A stretch of 64,000 bases of DNA from contig JADHYV010000008.1 in assembly GCA_027604705.1 (NCBI GenBank), forward strand, positions 248,001 to 312,000. The letters run 5' to 3'. Position 1 is the first letter of the stretch, and every line of letters begins with the position of its first letter. The translations under genes were made by a program, and so were the position numbers. Origin of the DNA: Allomyces arbusculus. Taxonomy: Eukaryota; Blastocladiomycota; Blastocladiomycetes; Blastocladiales; Blastocladiaceae. Below the pieces are notes generated by a model. It did no database searches and was not told where the DNA came from. It saw only the letters and a list, made by a program, of their open reading frames with translations. This document shows positions 47,708 through 58,254 of the stretch, in pieces.

Positions 47708-47869
47708 GAGAGAAGCAAAGCAAACGACGGGCATCAATATAAAACCAAACCAAGAAATCACACCATGACCAACACAAACGAGTGGAGAGCCAAGCGCTCA
47801 TGAGCGCAACTGACGCGATCATGAGCAACGTGCCGGCAGCGAGCACACGGAAATGAATCCATCGCGGCG
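47296..47869. other. Convergent 3' region of Sec31 and Vtc1
   Basis: No gene. Purine-rich GAG repeats follow the Sec31 stop, a (CCAG)n tract lies at 47683-47708, and A-rich sequence precedes the Vtc1 stop. Confidence 0.5.
47683..47708. repeat. (CCAG)n tetranucleotide microsatellite
   Basis: Six to seven perfect copies of CCAG lie in the 3' intergenic sequence between Sec31 and Vtc1. Confidence 0.85.
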
Positions 47870-48517
47870 TTACGGATGGCTTGGTGCAGGCGCGCCAGCA
47901 TTCGGGTCGTTGGGCGTCCCACTGCCCACGCCCGCGGTCAACCGAAGCCCGAAATTGACGCAGACGGCAGCGAAGAGCGCAATCACAATGAAGACGGGGG
48001 CGAGACCTAGTGGAGGACGTGTGTCAGCCCATTCCTTCGCTGCCGTGATAAACAGGTATCAGCAACGTACGCGAGTCGTACGGCCCGGCATCGCGCTTGC
48101 GGATCATATGTGCGCGCCACAGGTACAAGTAGAGCGCGTAGAGCATGATCGCCATGGCAATCACCGTGAAGAGCACGCCCGAAACGCGGCCCACCGCGTC
48201 GGAACCGAAATTGAGCAGACCCACGGCCAACGCGCCGAGCGTCACGGAAAAGTTGAGCCAGCTGAAGGTGGGCAGGGAAGAAGATCGCGTGTCAGCCCGG
48301 TGGAGACGAGCGAGGAGAGGAGGAGGACGGCGACGCGGATGAGATGTACCTCAGGAACGTGCTACGGAGGATCAACGGGTGGTCAGTCGGGCGCCATCCC
48401 AAGTGCGCGAAGGTGCATAAGGGCCTCGACGCACCGCTCATTTGCAAAGTAGACCTTGGGCTCGACGCGGATAAACGCCGTGGTTGTGCCGGACGAACTC
48501 GGTGCAATAGCGGGCAT
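47870..48517 (-). CDS. VTC1: Vtc1, vacuolar transporter chaperone small membrane subunit, with a 12-base microexon
   Basis: Vtc1 is the membrane subunit of the VTC polyphosphate polymerase complex on vacuoles or acidocalcisomes. Exons 48517-48435, 48361-48350 (12 bases), 48261-48071 and 48006-47870 give 140 residues (yeast Vtc1 129). The protein reads [18 protein letters not shown], then RTFLS built from the microexon and its neighbours, then [19 protein letters not shown]. These match the DUF202/VTC consensus VEPKV-FFANERTFLSWL with no missing residue. Three membrane helices follow; [20 protein letters not shown] is formed across the last junction. Without the microexon the frame breaks. There is no SPX or polymerase domain, so another gene must supply the catalytic Vtc4 subunit. 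Confidence 0.93.
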
Positions 48518-49198
48518 CGCTGTTGATGGACGGGAAATTCTTGTGGTAACGAAACCAACGCCAATGCCAAACGCCGCGAACGGCAGGTAAGCTTGCTATT
48601 TCATTTACCGCGGCGCCGGGGGCCTTTTACCGCGACATGTTGGTCCATAATGTTGGGCAGATGACGAACTGGTGGGTGCGTGAAGTAGAAGTGGGTTCGA
48701 ATCGACGACGCGCTGATTGACTGGCAGACGAGTGCCGACGCGAGCGCAAGTGTCGCACGGAGAGCGGCTTGCGGGGAGAGAGGAGCAGAGGTGGGCGCTC
48801 AAGGACGATAGAATGGTGTTCGCCAGAGCCGTCAAGATGGTAAGGGAAGCGGATGGTGCTCCTCAAAAACGTGTTTTGTGAGTTCTCTTTCGGTGGTCAA
48901 GTCTCTCCGTTGTTTCGAACTTGACTCGACCTGGCTTGCATGAACAACGATCAACAGCGATCATGGCAGCCAGAAACGATCCCGAGTGATGCCGAAGAGA
49001 TGGATGCCGAAACGATGCGCAATGACGGCGTTCGACTGAGTTGGGATCATGCTCGACGGCCAGAACACAAAGAAATGTAAACAGGGCGCGCCGGGCCGAC
49101 ACTGCGCAGAACGAAGCAACGGTATGATTGATTCTATTGGCATATGAACAGACAGGACAAGACGGGACCACGTAGCACGCACGTGTTGCCGTCGCTCA
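48518..49198. other. Intergenic region between Vtc1 and the Tubby-like gene
   Basis: Upstream sequence of Vtc1 (-) and downstream sequence of the Tubby-like gene (-). Frames are short and unrecognisable. No gene seen. Confidence 0.45.
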
Positions 49199-50760
49199 TC
49201 ATTCGCACGCAAGCTTGGCGTCAAACGACGTGAGGCACATGCCGAGGCACTGCAGCGGCGAGACCGGATACTGGCAGTCCATGGCAAACGTGCCATCCTC
49301 AGTGCGCCCAAACTGCATGATAATGTAGTCAATGTCATTGTCGTGCACGATCTGGAAGTTCTTGACCGACGCGACAGTGACGCGACCGTTGAAGTTGAGC
49401 ACATACGAGTGCGTGTCTGATGGGTGGGTGGAGAGGGAAGATCAGTTCGGGGGTGCGGCTGAACAAATAGGAAGAGAAGCGGGGCGTGTCGTGTACCTTC
49501 GTTCCATTGCGGTGCCTTGTTGTGCAGCACGAGCAGCTTGGGGTCGTTGCCGGTCTTCATGCGCCCAAGCAGCGTTTCACTCTCCTGGTTGTCGGGGAGA
49601 CGCGCAACGTAGACGTGAGCAGACTGACCAACAACCAGGGAGCTCGCAAATCGCTTCAAAGCTGTACCTGAGTCGGGATGATGCGCTCGCGCTCTCCCGA
49701 CTTGGTCATGGTGGGCAGCAAGATGGTCATTTTGCGTGGCCCTTTGAACCCGAGAATGTTGGGCTCCTATTGATGCACGCATTGGTGAGCTTCACGGGTG
49801 GATCCTCAATCTAACGCGACCATCGCAACACGTACGTAGAGCACCGCCGCCAACTCCTCGCGCGGCTTCACTGCGCCATCGCGCGGTCTCGGCGCGTCGC
49901 GTACGGGCGCCGTGATGGTAAACGCCGTCCCCAGGAAATTCGACCGAACTTTGGCAAGCGCCGAGGTTTTCTGGATCTGGTCGAGCGGGGCCAAGTAGAT
50001 ACCGTATGTGCTGCCGTTGCGTTTCTTGAGCTTGCGTGCCGACATGACAAAGAACCGTTGCTGGCCAAACTCGAGAAAGACCTCGTAGCCGGGCGCCATC
50101 TTGTCCATGCCGTCGCGGTGGCGCACGATGCGGCACTGCACCTTGTGGCCCTGCGGGACGGGTCTGTTTACGGAGTGCGGGGTTGGGGAGGATGCGTGAG
50201 TCTGTGCTTGCTTGTGCGGCGCGCTTGCCGTGTCGGATCCAAACCCGGTGGACAACGTACTGGCGTAGAAAGTCGGCGACCTCCGAGGGTCTCGGCACGA
50301 GCGTGGTCCCGTCGCCGAGCGTATGGTCAAACAACTCGAGCACCGGTCGTGTCGCTGGGTCGTTCGGCAGCGGCGCAACCTGCTCGTCGTCGCCCGAGAG
50401 CGGGTCGATGCCGTTGTCGGTCGCAGCGAGCCCGCCCTCGCTCGTGCTGCGCGGGATGGCTGACGGCGGAACGGTCCCGTAAAAGGCGTGCTGGTTGAAC
50501 CCTCGCTGTGCCGGGCGCGGGACCCCGCTCGCGAGTCCTGCGGGTGTCGATTGTGACCGGGCCATGCCGGAAGACGCGGCATCGGCGGTCGTGGGTGTGG
50601 CCGGCGGCTCGATGATGGTGTGCGCGGCCGCGTGCGTGGTAGGGCGCGGCTCGTGCACGCCGCCGGCCGTGTGGGCCGGTGCGCGTGCGTCGTCGTCAGT
50701 GTCGGAGCTGGAGGACGTGGTGTTGCGCGCGCGCGGGTTCATCGCGGGCGGCCGGTCCAT
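49199..50760 (-). CDS. Tubby-like protein (TULP family)
   Basis: Tubby proteins bind phosphoinositides; TULP3 carries receptors into cilia with IFT-A. Exons 50760-50261, 50163-49836, 49766-49668, 49623-49497 and 49416-49199 give 423 residues. The N-terminal 165 residues are Ser/Thr/Pro-rich. The Tubby barrel begins at [20 protein letters not shown] and includes [75 protein letters not shown] and the terminal SFDAKLACE, nearly identical to animal proteins. The Arg/Lys residues of the KKRNGSTY segment correspond to the PIP2 site. Donor GTACGT at 50260 was chosen over reading on, since it restores both phase and the PxPQG motif. No F-box is present, unlike plant TULPs. Confidence 0.94.
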
Positions 50761-51175
50761 GGCGCGTGCTTGGCCGAGGTGGTTGACAGTGAGGTTGTTG
50801 TCGTGGCCAGTCGTGTGCTTGCAGCTGGTTGTTGCACGTCGTCGCCGTCGCTGTTACGCGTTGCCTGCAGCGTCGTCGTGGCGGTGGTCGTTTGTCGGCG
50901 GTTGTCTTCGCTTCGCGCGGAGCGGAAGCCAGCGGAGGCCCCAGCGGGAGGCAGCTTGACAAAGCGCGCAGGTCGCTTTCGTAGGAAAACAACTGGGAAA
51001 CTCACTCGAAAACCTGCTCAACATCAGCACGGTGTCAGACCGTCTCGCATCGTCTCGCACCACAACCACCTTGCACGTGGATTTCACGCGACACGATCAA
51101 CAACCAACCGCGATGCTCCTGCCCTGTTCATTTTGGCAACTTCGACCGCCAGCGACCACCAAAAGAACGGCCAAG
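50761..51175. promoter_or_regulatory. Divergent promoter between Tubby-like (-) and FARS2 (+)
   Basis: A 415-base interval between two opposite starts. It includes GTC/GTT-rich sequence and no clear TATA. An in-frame extension of FARS2 to 51032 exists, but the later ATG gives a normal presequence. Confidence 0.5.
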
Positions 51176-52528
51176 ATGCTGCCTGCAAGACGTCTCTTTA
51201 CGCTGGCGACCACCCGCTCTATTGTCGCCACTGCCGTGCGCGCGGGCACGGCCGCCGGCCCTGCTTCTAAGCGACCACTCTCCACGACCACCGCGGCCCC
51301 GCTCGAAGTATCTGGCCACACGATCCAACCCGACGACTGGACCAATGTCACGCCGCATATTCTCGCCAAGGTGCCGCGCGCGCTGCACCGCACGCCGCAA
51401 CACCCGGTCGCGCTGATTGCCAAGCGCATCGAGCATTATTGGCAAACACGCGTCTCGCCCGAATTCAAGGCCATCAACAACCTCGATCCCGTCGTCTCGA
51501 CCACCGAGAATTTCGACCACCTGCTGTTCTCCAAAGACCACCCTGGCCGGTCACGCCACGATAGTTACTACCTGAACCGCGACACGCTGCTGCGCACGCA
51601 CACGTCAGCGCACCAGACGCAATTGCTGGCCAATGGCACCCAGGATTTCCTGCTCTCGGCCGACTGCTACCGCCGCGACGAGATTGACGCGTCGCATTAT
51701 CCGGTCTTCCACCAAATGGAGGGGTTCCGCACGTTTGACGCGGCCGCGCTCGATGCGCTGCCGGACCCGCCAACACCGTACAAGGCGACCGAGGGGAACC
51801 CGCAGCAGTCCGTGCACGACCCGCGACTGGTGGGCCGCGTCGCGCACGACCTGCAGTCGCACCTCGACGGCATGGTGCAGTTCCTATTTGCGCAGCCCGG
51901 CCAAGAAAAGCTGCAAGTGCAGTGGATCAACGCCAACTTCCCATTCACGGCGCCCTCGTGGGAAATGGAAGTGCAGTACCAAGGGAAATGGCTCGAACTG
52001 CTTGGGTGCGGTGTCGTGCAACAGCCCATCTTCCAGCGCGCGCTCGGCGAGTGCGACGGTTCCGCCGACCAGCGCATGGGGTGGGCGTTTGGCCTCGGTC
52101 TCGAGCGGCTCGCCATGGTCCTGTTCCGCATCCCGGACATTCGCCTGTTCTGGAGTACCGACCCGCGATTCCTCGACCAGTTTGCCAAGGTCGACCCGAC
52201 CGACCCGACGTCGGTCGTGCACTTCACACCCTTCTCGCACTTCCCGCCGTGTTTCAAAGATGTCGCGTTCTGGTTACCCGAGGACGCGGCGGCGAGCAAC
52301 AAATTCCATGATAACTCGATGTTTGATCTGGTCCGCGACGTCGCGCACGATTTGGTCGAGAATGTGGCCCTGATCGACGAGTTTACCAACAAGAAGGGGC
52401 GCAAGTCCAAGTGTTTCCGGATCATCTACCGGTCCATGGACCGAAATGTGACCAACGAAGAGATTAACGCGATTCAGGCCAAGGTGCGGCAGGCGCTCGC
52501 CGCCGAGCTCAAGGTGGAGCTGCGGTAG
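51176..52528 (+). CDS. FARS2: Mitochondrial phenylalanyl-tRNA synthetase
   Basis: This monomeric class II synthetase charges mitochondrial tRNA-Phe. A single exon of 450 residues nearly equals human FARS2 (451). The presequence MLPARRLFTLATTRSIVATA is basic and acid-free. Catalytic motifs are RTHTSAHQTQLL, SADCYRRDEIDASHYPVFHQ (motif 2 region), and GWAFGLGLERLAMVLF (motif 3). The C-terminal anticodon-binding domain has FSHFPPCFKDVAFWLPE. A longer in-frame start at 51032 would bury the presequence, so the ATG at 51176 is preferred. Confidence 0.96.
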   Translation: MLPARRLFTLATTRSIVATAVRAGTAAGPASKRPLSTTTAAPLEVSGHTIQPDDWTNVTPHILAKVPRALHRTPQHPVALIAKRIEHYWQTRVSPEFKAINNLDPVVSTTENFDHLLFSKDHPGRSRHDSYYLNRDTLLRTHTSAHQTQLLANGTQDFLLSADCYRRDEIDASHYPVFHQMEGFRTFDAAALDALPDPPTPYKATEGNPQQSVHDPRLVGRVAHDLQSHLDGMVQFLFAQPGQEKLQVQWINANFPFTAPSWEMEVQYQGKWLELLGCGVVQQPIFQRALGECDGSADQRMGWAFGLGLERLAMVLFRIPDIRLFWSTDPRFLDQFAKVDPTDPTSVVHFTPFSHFPPCFKDVAFWLPEDAAASNKFHDNSMFDLVRDVAHDLVENVALIDEFTNKKGRKSKCFRIIYRSMDRNVTNEEINAIQAKVRQALAAELKVELR

Positions 52529-52908
52529 CGGCGCTTGTGGTTGCAGGTTGGTTGGTGTTGTGCTCGTTTCGCGGGGGCGTTGTCGTCGTGAATTCTTGCC
52601 AGAGGGCTGTAGATTGCAATCAATATTTCTCTTGGTTTTTCAGGCGAACTTGACGTCGGTTTCGCGAACATCATGGCGCAATCACGGCGGGCGACGCGCC
52701 TCGACGGCGGCGCGTGCACGCTGTTGTTGTGTTGCGTGCGTAATCATGGGTTCGCACGAGGGTTCGCAAGGCGAAAAGTGCGCCAAGGAGCCAGGGAAAC
52801 CAGAGAAACAATTGCGTGTCAACTTCGGCGGTGTAAAAATACAGACCAGCGGATGACAGCGTCCTTCGTGTTCGATCCTGTTCTCTCTTTCCTGGGCCAA
52901 CCACCACC
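52529..52908. other. Intergenic region before the DDHD lipase
   Basis: 380 bases with no gene. The first half is a probable FARS2 3' UTR (GATTGCAATCAATATTTCTC near 52612); the second half leads into the lipase start with context CCACCATGA. Confidence 0.5.
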
Positions 52909-55900
52909 ATGACCGACCTCGGCGCGCCCATCGCCGCCGCCGTGGCCGCTGCAAGCAGCACGGGCAGCAGCAGTACCACGATGCCCGCTCCAAACAATAC
53001 CAGTTTCCCAGACCCAACCATCGAGGACGTGCCCGACTCTGGCGAAAACGCGCTGCAGGGGCAACACGACGTCACCATCGAGCCCTCTGCCGGAGACGAC
53101 GCAATGGACCTCGACGACCCACCACCTCCAACCACGACGGCACCACCGCGCCGCAAGCGCCGTCCGCGCCGAGGCGACCTGCTCCTGTTCGTCGTGCACG
53201 GCATGGGTCGGCAAGACTGGCTGCCGCGCAACGTCGAGTCGCTGCGCTCCAGCGTGACTGCGATTCTCGCCGACAGTGCCGCCGCTGCTGTCGTGGACCG
53301 CGACGCCGACGCCGACGTTGACAATGACGTCGCCCAGGACGCCACGTCTCACGACGCGCACCTGCCTTTCCGCCGCGCGGCGGGCCCGCTGCGACACGTT
53401 GGTCGCGTGGACCTCGTCCCCATCGAGTACCACTCGGTTTTGCACGCAACTACGAAAGCAGCCATTGACCGAATCCGGCTCCCGTCGTGCCCGGCGATGC
53501 GCACGGTCATCGACGAGTTTGTCGTGGACCCGCTGTATTACTTCACGCCGTTCCACGGGCAATTCGTGCGCAACGAAGTCGTGCGGCAGTTGAACGCCAA
53601 ATACGCCGAGTACATGGCCGCGCACCCGAATTTCCGCGGGCACGTTGCGCTGCTCGCGCACTCGCAGGGCGGCATCGTCATGTGGGACCTGCTCAACGCC
53701 AAGGTGGCCGACGGAGTCTCGCCCGTCGCTATCCCGCTCGCGTTCCCGCTCACGCACGTGTTTACCATGGGATCCCCCATCGCCAATGTTGTGGTTCTCC
53801 GCGGCCACGACCAGGGTCTGCCGCGCAACGCCGAGGCCGCGCGCGACGACCTCGCTTCATCGCTGGCGCTACCCTCGGCCGACGTCGCGGACGACGGCTT
53901 GCGCGCACACTACGCACATCCAACGACCCAATTCTTTTCCCTATTCCACCCGCTCGACCCGATCGCGTACCGGATCGAGCCCTTGTTCGACGCGCACCTC
54001 GCGTCCGTCCCGCCTGTTCCCGTGCCCATCTACGTCCCGCCCGCCGTGTCCGCTAGTGCGGATCGGTCGGCTGCAGGAGCACTGATTCTGCGCCAGTGGA
54101 ACGATCGCTGGCGCCGCGCGATCCTCGCATCCTTGGCGGGGGCGTTACCGACCTTGGCGCCGATCTTGCGCGCGCCGCAGGCGTTCTCGAACCCTTTGCC
54201 GCACTTGTCACGGCACATGCGGTCGATTGTGGACGCGCTGGTGGCAGCGGGGGCTGCGGGAGCAGAGGCGGCGGCAGCAGTCGTGGCGGCAGCAATGAGA
54301 GCCGAACAGCAGCAGGCGCAGCAGGGGCAGGACGAGGCCGTGCAGCACGACGGGTATTCGTCGGACGACGAGCAGGGGCAGGATGAGGACGAGGATGAGA
54401 ATAACGAAGTGGATGAGCTCGCGAACGGCGACGCACCGCTCTTGGCGCGCAGGCGTCGCGCACGGCGTCGGCCCGTGTCACCGGCCGTCATTGCGGGGAT
54501 CACAGACCGCCAGGATTCGGGCGCGGCTGTGGACGGTAGTGACGCGACAGATGGGATGGACGTTGACCCGAACATCGTCACGTCGCCGCTGTCGCCGTCG
54601 TCGTGGCGGCTGCCGTTCCTTTCGTCGTCGCGCACGGCCGCGGTCGGGCCGGCTGATCCTTCAGCAAAGGACACCGACGCCGTGTCCGCAGATAGCGACG
54701 GTGAGGAGGATAACGACGAGACCCCACTGCACCCTCCCTCGCCCGTCCTCACCCAGCCGGGACTCACCACCCCGGTCAACGCGACCCCGCGCCGCAAGCG
54801 CCGCCGCGTCGAGTCGATCCCCACGTCCACGACCACCACCACGACCACGTTGACCACAATCACCGGCCCGTGCCTGGTCGTCACGCCCGCGGGGATGGTC
54901 CAGCCGACCGCAACCGTTGCCGCGTCCGCGTCGGCCGCTGCTGCTGCGACCGTGCGTGCGGGCCATGCGGTCGCGACGGCCGCCGTGTCCGTGGCCGCGT
55001 CGTCTGCGACGGCTGTCGCCGCATGGGCCCCGCGGAACCCGCGTGCGGCCGCGTCGCTGTGGGCGATGTTGCGTGGGGACGCAGCCGCCGCCACTGCGCC
55101 CGCGCAGGATGGGGCAGACGCGGCGCCCTCAGCGGCGCTCGATCTCGATGCGGACGTCGATCGCGTCGTCCCACCCACTGCCTCTGCGGACACATCGGTG
55201 CCGCAGACGGCCGACCCCGAGGAAGCCACGATCGAAGTCGAGGACGAGGACGGCGCGCGCGAATCCTCGCAACTCCTTCCGGGTCGTGCACGGCGGATCC
55301 CGCCCGTCGCGCGGGAACCGTCGGCGCTCTCACTCGACGAGGACGCGCCCGCCGCGCGCACGTCTTCCTCGTTCGCGGCTGCGCGCCGCACGATCCCGCC
55401 GCGCCGGATCGTCCCGGCGTCGTCGACCGTCACGTCCCGCCGGATCCGGACCGAGGGCGACTACGTCGTAAACCAGTTACGGTCCATGTTCTCCGCCCGC
55501 GGGTCTGCGACCACCGCACCGCCGCCGCCGCCGCTCAGCCGCACACCATCGGTCTCGGCGGCCACGACGACGGCACCGACAACCGCGACCGTGCCTGTTC
55601 CGCTGGACGTGATCCCGTCGCCGCCCGTGTCGGACCCAGAGGAGGTGGAGGCGAAACCCGATGCGGAGGTGGCGGCCGCACAGGACGCGGCTGCGGCGAA
55701 AGCGGCGATTGCGCGCCTGCCGCGCGGGCAGCGGCTGGATTATGTCTTGCAGGTACCGCCGGCGCGCGGGATCTTGCCGTCCAACGAGTACCTCGGCGGC
55801 CTGCGCGCGCATTTCAATTACTGGGGGTCCAAGGACGTCATGTGGTTTGTGTTGCGCACGCTGGATGGGGTCCTGGCCGAGGCGTTGGGGTTCGAGGACG

Positions 55901-56079
55901 CGAGTGAGGATGAGGATGAGGACGAGGTCGCGGTTGCTGAACCGGGCGAGGGAGCGGGAAAGGACGACGTGGTCGCAGACGCGATCGTTGCGGAAGCCGA
56001 GGAGGCGGTGGGCGGTCCCACGGGCCTCGCACCGAGTGAGGGCTTGGAGCCGTTTGTGGAGGGGATAGTGCTGGAGTGA
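52909..56079 (+). CDS. DDHD-domain phospholipase (PA-preferring phospholipase A1 family)
   Basis: Family members hydrolyse phosphatidic acid or related lipids at ER/Golgi and mitochondrial membranes. A single exon encodes 1056 residues. After an 85-residue polar N-terminus comes the hydrolase strand LLLFVVHGMGRQDW. The nucleophile elbow LLAHSQGGIVMWDLL (Ser near residue 252) lies just before THVFTMGSPIANVVVL. The segment FHPLDPIAYRIEPLF follows, as is usual around the DDHD domain start. The region from about 400 to 925 is Ala/Ser/Asp/Thr-rich insertion. The DDHD end is near residue 930-985: RLDYVLQVPPARGILPSNEY then FNYWGSKDVMWFVL. An Asp/Glu-rich tail follows. The single long exon is unusual next to the intron-rich neighbours. 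The long internal insertion splits the DDHD domain, as in metazoan members. Confidence 0.92.
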   Translation: MTDLGAPIAAAVAAASSTGSSSTTMPAPNNTSFPDPTIEDVPDSGENALQGQHDVTIEPSAGDDAMDLDDPPPPTTTAPPRRKRRPRRGDLLLFVVHGMGRQDWLPRNVESLRSSVTAILADSAAAAVVDRDADADVDNDVAQDATSHDAHLPFRRAAGPLRHVGRVDLVPIEYHSVLHATTKAAIDRIRLPSCPAMRTVIDEFVVDPLYYFTPFHGQFVRNEVVRQLNAKYAEYMAAHPNFRGHVALLAHSQGGIVMWDLLNAKVADGVSPVAIPLAFPLTHVFTMGSPIANVVVLRGHDQGLPRNAEAARDDLASSLALPSADVADDGLRAHYAHPTTQFFSLFHPLDPIAYRIEPLFDAHLASVPPVPVPIYVPPAVSASADRSAAGALILRQWNDRWRRAILASLAGALPTLAPILRAPQAFSNPLPHLSRHMRSIVDALVAAGAAGAEAAAAVVAAAMRAEQQQAQQGQDEAVQHDGYSSDDEQGQDEDEDENNEVDELANGDAPLLARRRRARRRPVSPAVIAGITDRQDSGAAVDGSDATDGMDVDPNIVTSPLSPSSWRLPFLSSSRTAAVGPADPSAKDTDAVSADSDGEEDNDETPLHPPSPVLTQPGLTTPVNATPRRKRRRVESIPTSTTTTTTTLTTITGPCLVVTPAGMVQPTATVAASASAAAAATVRAGHAVATAAVSVAASSATAVAAWAPRNPRAAASLWAMLRGDAAAATAPAQDGADAAPSAALDLDADVDRVVPPTASADTSVPQTADPEEATIEVEDEDGARESSQLLPGRARRIPPVAREPSALSLDEDAPAARTSSSFAAARRTIPPRRIVPASSTVTSRRIRTEGDYVVNQLRSMFSARGSATTAPPPPPLSRTPSVSAATTTAPTTATVPVPLDVIPSPPVSDPEEVEAKPDAEVAAAQDAAAAKAAIARLPRGQRLDYVLQVPPARGILPSNEYLGGLRAHFNYWGSKDVMWFVLRTLDGVLAEALGFEDASEDEDEDEVAVAEPGEGAGKDDVVADAIVAEAEEAVGGPTGLAPSEGLEPFVEGIVLE

Positions 56080-56734
56080 GTTTGCCTTCAGTTATCGCTG
56101 ACGGTGCCGGACCGCGCCGAGCCCCCTGGTGGGGCATGGTGCGGTGCTGGATTGCGCTTTTTCTGGTTGGTGTTCTGCTATATTCGCGGGTCGCGCTGGA
56201 GTCGTGGCATCGCTACTAGGGTATATCCTCGATTGTTTCAACAGAGATCTGATTCCCAACTCATATCGGACGCGGTTGTGTTGGCTTCGTTCGACGTGGT
56301 GGGCTCGGCGACAAGTGGTGTTGCTGACCCGCACCCTGGATCGGCGCATCCGGAAGCGCCCATGGGCTGGTGATCGAGGATCCAGCGCTGGTGAGGCCGG
56401 GAGGGTGGAGGCGCTCGACTGCAGAACGAGGTGGGACATTCAGGAAAACGTCTCGCATTGAGACGCTGTGTGACTATGGCGTGACCGCGTACTGATCGTG
56501 ATTTGGCCACTTATTGCTCGCTTGCATCTCCATTCGTCCGAAGCACCGTCGAGGACGGCTCCAAGCGATCTGCACGAGCAACTACGACTAGTACTCGCTG
56601 CATCTGGCCAGCTGAAGCAAGCAAGTCCTCAGCAAGCGTGCCGACAGGCTCTATCAAGCTTATAAACGTCGATTTCGATCACCGCTCTTCGCCCTGTCGC
56701 TGTCGATCCTCCACGAGATCAGCCACCCTCCACC
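56080..56734. other. Intergenic region with CFAP161 promoter
   Basis: A lower-GC stretch downstream of the lipase, then promoter sequence with a TATA element at 56659-56667. No gene is seen in either strand. Confidence 0.5.
56659..56667 (+). promoter_or_regulatory. TATA box of CFAP161
   Basis: CTTATAAAC lies 68 bases before the start codon, a normal distance for a TATA-driven promoter with a short leader. Confidence 0.55.
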
Positions 56735-58254
56735 ATGGCCGCACGCGCCGCCTCCTCGTCCGGGGCCCCAACCTCTACCTCCCCGTCATCTTCCTTCATG
56801 CCGCGGTCCACATCCCCGCCCGTCCGCCGTCTTGTGCGCCTTTCAACTGTCGCGACTGTACCCGTACCCTCGCGCGCAACGCACTACCCGCTCCCGACTA
56901 CGGGCAAGATGCCTTCGGCCACGACGCGTGGGATCCTCAAGCCGCACGAGAAACCGCCCGCGACGGCGGGCGCGACCGCACAAGTGGGTCCACCGCACGC
57001 TGTCGCCGCACAGGTCTATTGCATGCCGACCGTGCGTGTCGGGAATTGGCGCGAGAACGAGTTGGCGGCCAAGGCAGCCGTCGAGGATTTGGTGGCGCGG
57101 CACTTGGCGGGGGAGCTCGGGTCGACGCGGGTTGCACGCCGCGTTGCACTCGCGCAGGCGCCGGTACGCCGATTCGTTTGAGTGGAGTGTGGTGGGGAAG
57201 GCGTTGGCTGACGCTCATCCTGGTCAACAGGCCGCACTCGCGCCGCGACTCGCCTACGGCGTGCCCATCATGCTGCAGCACCTGTTCACGCTCGGCATGC
57301 TCAACGTGGACGTGACGGGTCTGCCCGAGGATCAATTATCGCCCTATGCGGAACGGCAGCGCCAAGCGCGGGCGACCTCGCCGGGACGCCGCACCGCGTC
57401 GTGGCTTGCCCCCGCGTCGCCCGAAGTCGCGCCGGACCCGATCCCAGCGTCGTGTACGAACGCGACGCTTGACCCGACGCGGCGCAATGTGCTGGAGCTG
57501 GAGCGCGTCGAGACGTGGGACGGGGAGAAGAGGGCAGCGGAACCGGGCGAGCCGATTTGGTACGCGACGCATGAGATGCGCAGCAGAGGGGCCTGGGCGT
57601 GCGACTCACGGTTGCAATTGCACGATGTAGTTACGGCGACAAGTTTTTCATCAAGGCCAAGGAGATCATCCCCGAGCAAACCGTACCGTGATCTCCACTT
57701 GACCGAAGCTCAGCTTGGATGGCCTGGGCTTATCACGTGCTGCTCCCGTCGTTTAGCTCTACCTCCACGCCACGTCCTCGTCCTCGTTTGCCTTCTCCAA
57801 GTACGGCAAGAACGCGCCCGCAACCTTCCTCCCCTTTGCCGGCGCCGGGTGCCTGTGGCAATTCGTCACTGTGCACAAGCCCTTGATCGTCGAGCACGAG
57901 GGCCTGCGCGTCGAAGCGGGCCACCGCGTCGTTTTGCAGCACTGTCTGTCGAGCAACTTTCTGTTTATTGACCCGAACGTCACCTACCGGTACGCTGACC
58001 CGGTCTCGAACCGGCGCGCGGATGGAGGACTCACGCGCACTGTACCGCACTGAAGCAACGACTTTGGCGTCGAGTGCGAGGTGGCCGCCAAGCGCACGAC
58101 CGACCTGACGCCGCAGGCCAAGGCGTGGATTCAGTTCGTGGTCTGGGTCGACGACCCGAGCTTGGTCGAGGAGATTTCAGATATCGACGCGTGGCAGCGC
58201 GAGCGGCAGGTCGTGGCCGCGGGGCCACGGACAGCAGCGCTACCGCAACCGTGA
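56735..58254 (+). CDS. CFAP161: CFAP161, cilia- and flagella-associated protein
   Basis: CFAP161 is a microtubule inner protein of doublet microtubules in motile cilia. Exons 56735-57163, 57231-57598, 57631-57682, 57757-57989 and 58056-58254 join in phase to 426 residues (animal proteins about 300). After a 95-residue Ser/Pro-rich N-terminus, TVRVGNWRENELAAKAAVED matches the family start (VRIGNWNED...). Next come LAYGVPIMLQHLFTLGMLNV (ligand-like beta segment), EPGEPIWYATHEMR, YGDKFFIKAKEIIPEQT, CLWQFVTVHKP, VEHEGLRVEAGHRVVLQHC and NDFGVECEVAAKR. These follow the animal order, including the WQ and F-G-E-V positions. The 32-base intron at 57599-57630 is very short, but it is needed to keep the frame and gives the conserved YGDKF. 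Confidence 0.85.

Noticed and set aside
50166-50260. Extending Tubby exon 1 through [16 protein letters not shown]
   Set aside because: It contains no GT donor that restores phase. The upstream donor GTACGT does, and brings in the conserved PVPQG motif.
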